The notes under the pieces: model-generated
Databases searched by the model: none
Seen by the model: the letters and a program-made list of their open reading frames with translations, nothing else
Told to the model about the DNA's origin: nothing
Made by a program: the position numbers and the translations under genes
Assembly (NCBI GenBank): GCA_949289855.1
Contig: CASEPS010000023.1
Location: 1-58,373 of the forward strand
Direction: 5' to 3'
DNA from: an uncultured Erysipelotrichaceae bacterium
GTDB lineage: Bacteria > Bacillota_I > Bacilli_A > Erysipelotrichales > Erysipelotrichaceae
Length of the DNA stretch: 58,373 nt
Shown here: in pieces, positions 53,163-58,373 of the stretch
Layout: each line of letters starts with the position of its first letter
How positions within the stretch are numbered: the stretch's first letter is position 1

Positions 53163-56100
53163 TCAGATACCTTTAAAGCTGAATGTGAATTCCAGCTTCT
53201 TATCACACTTCAACAAATATTCCTCATGCGTAAGAGCACCCCAGCTGTTATCACCAGCCACCCCCATCTGTTCCATCGCACAGCGCACAAAAGTATGATG
53301 CACTGCTGGCAAATCATATGGATGCCTTGCTTCTTCGAGTTCATGTGGAGAATACGGAAGAGCACTGAACAACATCGGTCCATTGTCCTCATCCATCATA
53401 AACTGAAGACCTCTGCCCAATGCATCGGTGACCTTTGCATACCGCACACCTTCCTTGGCACCACATTCCTGAGGAACGATATACTTTGCCATATTATCTT
53501 TCACAAGATTCTTCCATATACCGAGTTTGCCACCACGCTGTCTGTCCTGGTATGTTTCCTCAGGTCCTAGACCATACCACTCCACATGGTCATAGTCCGC
53601 ATGCATTCTGAATAGCATACCAAACTCTGGCATATCACCAAGTTCTTTCACCGGATCATAGGACAATGTCACACGCACTGTGCCATCCCCATATACTGCA
53701 TACGTCACTGTACAGGAAGAAACCGGTGTGGTTGGCATCGTATAAAGATAGGTAACAGTTACCACATTACCATCCTGTTTGACCTCTGGTCCATTGACCT
53801 CCGCAATGTGATCCAGTCTGAAGTCTTTATGTGTTACATACAAAGACGCAATCTTCCACTGTGCATACCTTTGCATATAGAGGTTTCCACGGTCATTATC
53901 CGTAGGTGCTCTCCAGAAGTTAGGCATTGGCTTTTCTTCCAGCATTTCCTTTCCACCATATTTATAGGACACAAGTCCTCCTTCTCCAACAGAGAAGATG
54001 GCATGGAAGTTTTCACCCTTCACACCGATATCATGTGTGTTCAAAATCACATGAATTGGCAGCTCACAAAGCTTCTTTTCCTCTTTTATCGTATAAACAT
54101 ACTGTCCAAAGGCAACTTCATAACCAGTCTTTGCCCAGAGGGTATCTTCCTTGAGATGGAAGGAAACCGTAATGCAATATTCCCCGGGTAATACTGCCTT
54201 CTCAACTGGCAGTGCATAGTCCTTTTCAGACAATGGTTCTACACATGTTTCCAGCTTGGCTTTACGAACCAATTTACCATTTCTCTCTAATGCCACAACA
54301 CAGTCATACATATCTGTATTCACAAACAGATTGTGGTTAATGACACGTACTTTATCCTCACTAATATCTGCTGTAATCCCCTGGTAGTTGAACTTCACTT
54401 CCTGCATCTTTGGGGAAGGTTCTCTGTCTCCACCATAGACAATGCCATCGGCACTGAAGCTGTAATCGGTTGGTCTGTCATCAAAGTCCCCACCAAATGC
54501 CTGGTATGGCACACCATAGCGATCCTTCTTTGTAATGGTCTGGTCAATATAGTCCCAGATAAAACCACCCTGATACAGCGGTTCTTCATAGGCATAGTCG
54601 GTATACTTATGCATTGCACCACAGGAATTGCCCATTGCATGTGTATATTCACAGAGGATAAATGGTTTGGAAGAATCGTTGGCAAGGAATTTCTTAATGT
54701 CTTCAACAGATGTATACATCTGGCTTTCCATGTCACTGGTAGAATTGTAGCTTCTATCTTCTTTGATATTTTCATAATGCACCAAACGATATGGATCTTC
54801 CTTCCGGAAGTATTCAGACATGTTGAAGATATCCTTGCCGCCAAAGGATTCGTTGCCACAAGACCAGATGATGATAGACGGATGGTTCTTATCCCTTTCA
54901 TACATCGACTTTGCCCTATCCAAAAGCATATCCTGCCACTCTGGTTTATCCTTTGGCAGCAGGTAATCATAATCATGTGTTGCTGCATAGGTATCCCATG
55001 TCCCATGAGTTTCCAGGTTTGTCTCATCAATGGTATAAAGACCATATTCATCACAAAGACGATAGACCATAGAATTGTCTGGATAATGACATGTACGAAG
55101 AGCATTAATGTTATTGCGCTTCATCGTGATGATATCTTTGCGCAGTTCCTCTTCTGTCACAACTCTTCCACGCAGAGAACTAAACTCATGGCGGTTGACA
55201 CCTTTAAAGACAATGCGCTTCCCATTAATCTTCATGATATTGCCATCCATCTCAAACCTGCGGAAACCAGTCTTCTCTGGAATATATTCCACAAGTTCTC
55301 CTCGTTCATTCATCACTTCAATCACAAGGTCATACAAATCCGGTACTTCAGCACTCCATAAATGAGGGTGTTCTACCTTCCAGCTGTATGTATCATTACC
55401 ACTTAACGCAACAGTTTCTTCAAGACACACTTCACCATTATAGGAAAGCGTCACCTTTGCACTGCCTTTGCCCCATGTTGTAAACACAACTTCAAGATCA
55501 GCACTGGTAAGTTCCTTATTCAAAACAGGGCGTACACGCAGATCACGTACATGTACTTCTGGTACCGTGAAAAGATAGACATCTCTGAAAATACCAGAGA
55601 ACCGGAAGAAATCCTGGTCTTCACACCAGCTGCCAGATGTCCACTTGAATACCTGTACAGCAATCTTGTTTACACCTTCTTTGACATAGTCTGTGAGTTC
55701 AAACTCCGATGGTGTAAAAGAATCTTCACTGTAGCCAACAAAGTTTCCATTCACCCACAAGGCCATACCACTTTCCACACCATTGAAACAAATGAAGATG
55801 CGTTTACCAGCCAGCTCTTCAGGAATGGTAATGTACTTCACATAACTTGAAACAGGATTGTATTCTGTTGGAATCTCACCTGGACGAATGTCAGCACTGC
55901 CTTCCCATGGATACTGGATATTGACATACTGTGGATTTCCATGACCTTCCATCTCTACATGGGCAGGTACACGGATATCCTCCCAGCTGTGGCAGTCATA
56001 ATCTTCCTTTTCAAAACCATGAATGGCACTTTGATAATTCCTTGCATAGTGAAACTTCCATAGACCATTGAGGCTTTCTACAAGGCGATTCTCACCTGCT

Positions 56101-56207
56101 TCATAGTCTTCGCGTGATGCATAAAAAGGATGGTCAGAATGAGCATCTAATCTTCCATCCCTGAAATACGTTGGATCTTTGACAAGATCATAATTGAATG
56201 ATTTCAT
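53163..56207 (-). CDS. lacZ: Beta-galactosidase (GH2, LacZ type)
   Basis: The 1014-residue enzyme hydrolyses lactose and related beta-galactosides. It has the N-terminal jelly-roll region (QYVNIQYPWEG, WVNGNFVGYSEDSFTPSEF), the TIM barrel with the acid/base Glu in WSCGNESFGG near residue 455, and the nucleophile Glu in ILCEYTHAMGNS near residue 515. A C-terminal domain 5 follows. No signal peptide is present, so it is cytoplasmic. ATG 56207 follows GGAAAGGA. A gene for an unknown 452-residue protein precedes it by 38 bases without a terminator, so the two probably share a transcript. Confidence 0.96.
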   Translation of the reverse strand: MKSFNYDLVKDPTYFRDGRLDAHSDHPFYASREDYEAGENRLVESLNGLWKFHYARNYQSAIHGFEKEDYDCHSWEDIRVPAHVEMEGHGNPQYVNIQYPWEGSADIRPGEIPTEYNPVSSYVKYITIPEELAGKRIFICFNGVESGMALWVNGNFVGYSEDSFTPSEFELTDYVKEGVNKIAVQVFKWTSGSWCEDQDFFRFSGIFRDVYLFTVPEVHVRDLRVRPVLNKELTSADLEVVFTTWGKGSAKVTLSYNGEVCLEETVALSGNDTYSWKVEHPHLWSAEVPDLYDLVIEVMNERGELVEYIPEKTGFRRFEMDGNIMKINGKRIVFKGVNRHEFSSLRGRVVTEEELRKDIITMKRNNINALRTCHYPDNSMVYRLCDEYGLYTIDETNLETHGTWDTYAATHDYDYLLPKDKPEWQDMLLDRAKSMYERDKNHPSIIIWSCGNESFGGKDIFNMSEYFRKEDPYRLVHYENIKEDRSYNSTSDMESQMYTSVEDIKKFLANDSSKPFILCEYTHAMGNSCGAMHKYTDYAYEEPLYQGGFIWDYIDQTITKKDRYGVPYQAFGGDFDDRPTDYSFSADGIVYGGDREPSPKMQEVKFNYQGITADISEDKVRVINHNLFVNTDMYDCVVALERNGKLVRKAKLETCVEPLSEKDYALPVEKAVLPGEYCITVSFHLKEDTLWAKTGYEVAFGQYVYTIKEEKKLCELPIHVILNTHDIGVKGENFHAIFSVGEGGLVSYKYGGKEMLEEKPMPNFWRAPTDNDRGNLYMQRYAQWKIASLYVTHKDFRLDHIAEVNGPEVKQDGNVVTVTYLYTMPTTPVSSCTVTYAVYGDGTVRVTLSYDPVKELGDMPEFGMLFRMHADYDHVEWYGLGPEETYQDRQRGGKLGIWKNLVKDNMAKYIVPQECGAKEGVRYAKVTDALGRGLQFMMDEDNGPMLFSALPYSPHELEEARHPYDLPAVHHTFVRCAMEQMGVAGDNSWGALTHEEYLLKCDKKLEFTFSFKGI

Positions 56208-56245
56208 GTGTAGTTCCTTTCCAAAATCTCTCTGCTTCTATTTTC

Positions 56246-57604
56246 CTATTTTGAAAAGTCAAATACAACCTCTCTGAGTTCAGTATTTGCACATAGTGCC
56301 ATGAAGTTCTGCAATTTCTCTCTGATTGGATAGCACGGATACCATTGATTCAAAAAATCATCATCAAAATTAGTGCCTGGCACCTTCCAGTTGTTAAGCT
56401 CTATATTGTGTGGATCATGAACCATTTCTTCAAACATTTTCCATAGGACATGGAGGCGATTGTCATCTGGATAATCAATTGTTTCTTCCACAAATTGTTT
56501 AAATCCTTTGACCCTGTAGAATTTACATGCATCCGCAAGCGTATCTATCAGAAATCGTACAGGTTTATCAAGCTGAACCCCTTCATCAGTCAATTTGTCG
56601 TATCGCCCCCTGATCTCTTCAAACCACATCTTCGTCTCATCAGTAAATATGACAGGTTTGTCCTTAGACCATGTAGCAACAAATAATGCATTATTACAGC
56701 GGAAGAAATCTTCTGTTTTGACCAGAGGTCTTGACCTGCTTACGGGAATAATCGTTTCTCTGTATGCATTCGCAACAAGCTTTATTCTTTTCCATAATCC
56801 CCAGAAATTTCTCTGATATACATCCGCAATCAGTTGAACCACTGCCGCAGGCATATAGCACAACCTGGCATGTTCCTGAATGTCTTGAAGATCTTCACTT
56901 TCTTCTCCGTGATATAGCTTATGCAATACATTCATCAGTGCATCAATTTGTTCATTCACAGGACGTGTTGAATTTTCTTTATACTTTATAAGAGAAAACT
57001 TCAGTTCAAGATAATGTCTGATATAGTCCTCAAATTCATCATTCTGGAGTAGATGGCTGATGAACTGCAGGTTGTCATGCGTTACGGCATATACCTCAAG
57101 ACCCGATAATCCAGAAGTCCCATCATCCATTGCTGCCCAGTTCGCTCTTAAGTTTTGTCCAATTTCATACTTCTTCCATAAATCATTATCTTGTCTTGGA
57201 AAACGTGTATCGAGAATATAGTTCAGCCAGCCAATATATGGTCTTTCATATTCCAGATAGCCATTCACATCAACATTCACTGGACCGCCCTGATAAATTC
57301 CCTGCAGATAATACAAAGCACACATTGCCCTGCGAAACCACATATCTCCTACTTTTCCGCTACATATTCTATTTTCGTTTTTGCTATAACCGGCATTCTC
57401 CCACCCTGCCTGTTCATAGTAGCTATACGTCACATCTATGCCATGTTCATCTATTTTTGGATCCGCAAGAAGCCACAATTTCTTTCCAAACATTTCTGTA
57501 TACCGCTCACTCATAAGTCCAGCCGCATGCATTACCTTTACTATCTGCTCTTCAAATGTCTTTTTCTCATCATCGGTCATCTCATGATGACCATATGTAG
57601 TCAT
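56246..57604 (-). CDS. Unknown 452-residue protein co-transcribed with lacZ
   Basis: I do not recognise this family. The protein has 452 residues, no signal peptide and no membrane segment, and is rich in aromatic and acidic residues (GDMWFRRAMCALYYLQGIYQ, YERPYIGWLNYILDTRFPRQ, ADVYQRNFWGLWKRIKLVA). It has no motif that I can assign. Its ATG at 57604 overlaps the TGA of a seven-codon reading frame that carries the ribosome binding site, so translation is probably coupled. It lies 38 bases before lacZ. A link with sugar use or with the regulator is only contextual. Confidence 0.75.
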   Translation of the reverse strand: MTTYGHHEMTDDEKKTFEEQIVKVMHAAGLMSERYTEMFGKKLWLLADPKIDEHGIDVTYSYYEQAGWENAGYSKNENRICSGKVGDMWFRRAMCALYYLQGIYQGGPVNVDVNGYLEYERPYIGWLNYILDTRFPRQDNDLWKKYEIGQNLRANWAAMDDGTSGLSGLEVYAVTHDNLQFISHLLQNDEFEDYIRHYLELKFSLIKYKENSTRPVNEQIDALMNVLHKLYHGEESEDLQDIQEHARLCYMPAAVVQLIADVYQRNFWGLWKRIKLVANAYRETIIPVSRSRPLVKTEDFFRCNNALFVATWSKDKPVIFTDETKMWFEEIRGRYDKLTDEGVQLDKPVRFLIDTLADACKFYRVKGFKQFVEETIDYPDDNRLHVLWKMFEEMVHDPHNIELNNWKVPGTNFDDDFLNQWYPCYPIREKLQNFMALCANTELREVVFDFSK

Positions 57605-57621
57605 GTCGATAAAAGCCCCAT
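57601..57621 (-). CDS. Tiny leader ORF (six residues) overlapping the next gene
   Basis: ATG at 57621 begins MGLLST and ends in TGA that overlaps the following ATG by four bases (ATGA). GGTGG lies five bases upstream, while the large gene has no ribosome binding site of its own. This could couple translation or could mark a lost reading frame. Confidence 0.4.
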   Translation of the reverse strand: MGLLST

Positions 57622-57659
57622 AGCAACCACCTTTCTTTTAAAATAGTTTATGTGAGCTT

Positions 57660-57688
57660 ACTATAGTATTTTATATTTAGCAATACAA
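57660..57688 (-). promoter_or_regulatory. Promoter of the unknown gene and lacZ
   Basis: TTGTAT (57683-57688) and TATAGT (57660-57665) are separated by 17 bases on the minus strand, giving a leader of about 30 bases to the tiny ORF. Confidence 0.6.
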
Positions 57689-57959
57689 AGTTTTATTCAT
57701 TAGTGAAATATATTCGGAAACTACCAGTTTCTCAATCTTTTCCTTTCACATACCCTACCAAAATGTATTTCATTGTTTCAGTAAAAGCTAATTTTACGAA
57801 ATCTGATAAATATACTTGCCTGTCACGTTACGTGATAGTTTAGTGTTGATAATAGCAGATGTAGAAAATGGCTTTTCTTCTACATAATATCTGCCAGAAA
57901 ACTTGTAACAAACAAGCCATCTTGATTAACTTACACCGTTTTGAGGGGGAAAATTAACT
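57689..57959. other. Divergent intergenic region with palindrome and hairpin
   Basis: The region holds no gene. A perfect inverted repeat TCACGT-T-ACGTGA (57823-57835) looks like an operator. A hairpin GCAGAT/ATCTGC and GTAGAA/TTCTAC (57855-57894, with a five-base bulge) lies further down, and AGGGGGAAAA is the ribosome binding site of the next gene. A possible GATAAT -10 near 57850 could serve that gene. Confidence 0.4.
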
Positions 57960-58373
57960 ATGAAAAAGAGAGAAAGTAATCTTTCCAAAATCGTGTGGTC
58001 CCTGTTGAAACCAAAATTCCTGTTTCTAATGATAGGAGTTATAGTGGTCATCATCGCCGCACCATTTGTGAAAAACGCATTCACTACTGAATCCAAATCT
58101 ACAAAGTTTGGCTTCAAAGACATTGGCGAACTGGCAACACAATCTGCCTACGTCACAGAAGTCAATGTAACAGAAGACGCAAGAGAACTATTTGGTCTTG
58201 AAATTCCTTTCACACAAAGCAAAACCATCTTCAGCTATGATGTAGTTGTCAAAGCGGGCATTGACTTCTCGGAAAGTGAACTACTCCGACTTATAGAAGT
58301 CGGAGCTTCCTGCTTCAACCACTACTGCACTGGCTGCGATTTCTCACAACGCAGTGTCTTACACAATGTCCAC
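57960..58373 (+). pseudogene. DUF4230-type membrane protein, apparently interrupted by IS200/IS605-type DNA
   Basis: The reading frame starts ATG 57960, with a basic start, a membrane helix at about residues 22-39, and then a DUF4230-like segment (DIGELATQSAYVTEV, REL FGLEIPFTQS, and VVKAGIDFSESE). At about codon 107 the family character stops and the frame runs into a hairpin and Cys-rich nonsense (VGASCFNHYCTGC). The frame remains open to the window edge but this part looks like IS DNA read through. The rest of the gene is not visible here. Confidence 0.6.
58281..58373 (-). mobile_element. IS200/IS605-type right end, minus orientation (partial)
   Basis: A perfect hairpin CTCCGACTT-ATAG-AAGTCGGAG (58284-58305) is followed by CTTCCTGCTTC. 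Read on the minus strand it is GAAGCAGGAAG, hairpin, then TAGTTCAC, as at the 3' ends of many tnpB-carrying elements. The rest (58306-58373) would be the tail of the element, with tnpB on the minus strand beyond the window. The interruption point lies near 58280. Confidence 0.55.

Noticed and set aside
1-58373. CRISPR arrays, tRNA or rRNA genes
   Set aside because: No regular repeat-spacer pattern, cloverleaf or rRNA stretch was seen on either strand.

Overview
The window is a chromosomal segment of a low-to-moderate GC Gram-positive bacterium. A methionine T-box, strong GGAGG ribosome binding sites, zinc-type S14, AsnA, SecY-Adk-InfA inside the ribosomal cluster, and the absence of rpmD (L30) and map from that cluster all fit Firmicutes. 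An Erysipelotrichia-like member is my best guess. This rests on gene content and protein character, not on any database search.

Layout. Position 1 to 7.2 kb: an IS200/IS605-type end hairpin, a TetR regulator divergent from a heterodimeric ABC exporter, asnA, and a DUF1700/DUF4097 protein. 7.2 to 7.6 kb: a gene-poor stretch with three hairpins and a possible tiny membrane peptide. 7.6 to 13.3 kb: the citrate-to-2-oxoglutarate branch (aconitase-isocitrate dehydrogenase operon divergent from citrate synthase) and asparaginase. 13.3 to 21.8 kb: a seven-gene pyrimidine operon, pyrC-carB-pyrK-pyrD-pyrF-pyrE-pyrB, without carA or pyrR. 21.9 to 28.8 kb: a VanY-family protein lacking catalytic residues, a sigma-factor/membrane/SH3 fusion, a PTS-like permease with a degenerate IIB domain, NAD kinase, and T-box-controlled metS. 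28.9 to 37.1 kb: cold-shock protein, a frameshifted Rpn-type nuclease gene, an AmmeMemoRadiSam operon with a methyltransferase, and a phosphatase-lipoprotein-ACT-PFL group. 37.1 to 51.1 kb: a 28-gene ribosomal protein cluster, rpsJ to rplQ, read on the minus strand. 51.2 to 58.4 kb: an RpiR regulator, a HAD phosphatase, beta-galactosidase with an unknown 452-residue protein upstream, and a DUF4230 gene that appears to be interrupted at its 3' side by a second IS200/IS605-type end.

How the parts work together. Citrate synthase, aconitase and isocitrate dehydrogenase make 2-oxoglutarate for glutamate. AsnA and asparaginase interconvert aspartate and asparagine, and aspartate also feeds PyrB. 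The pyrimidine operon carries UMP synthesis from carbamoyl phosphate onward. The ribosomal cluster has its own strong promoter and a structured leader.

Two points stand out. First, at least five genes (tetR, the DUF4097 gene, the vanY-like gene, nadK and the rpiR-type gene) have a -10 box only 6 or 7 bases before the ATG and no ribosome binding site, so they look leaderless; four of these promoters sit directly against the upstream gene's terminator. Second, the adjacent sigma-TM-SH3 fusion and catalytically dead VanY-like protein could be an undescribed cell-wall sensing pair.
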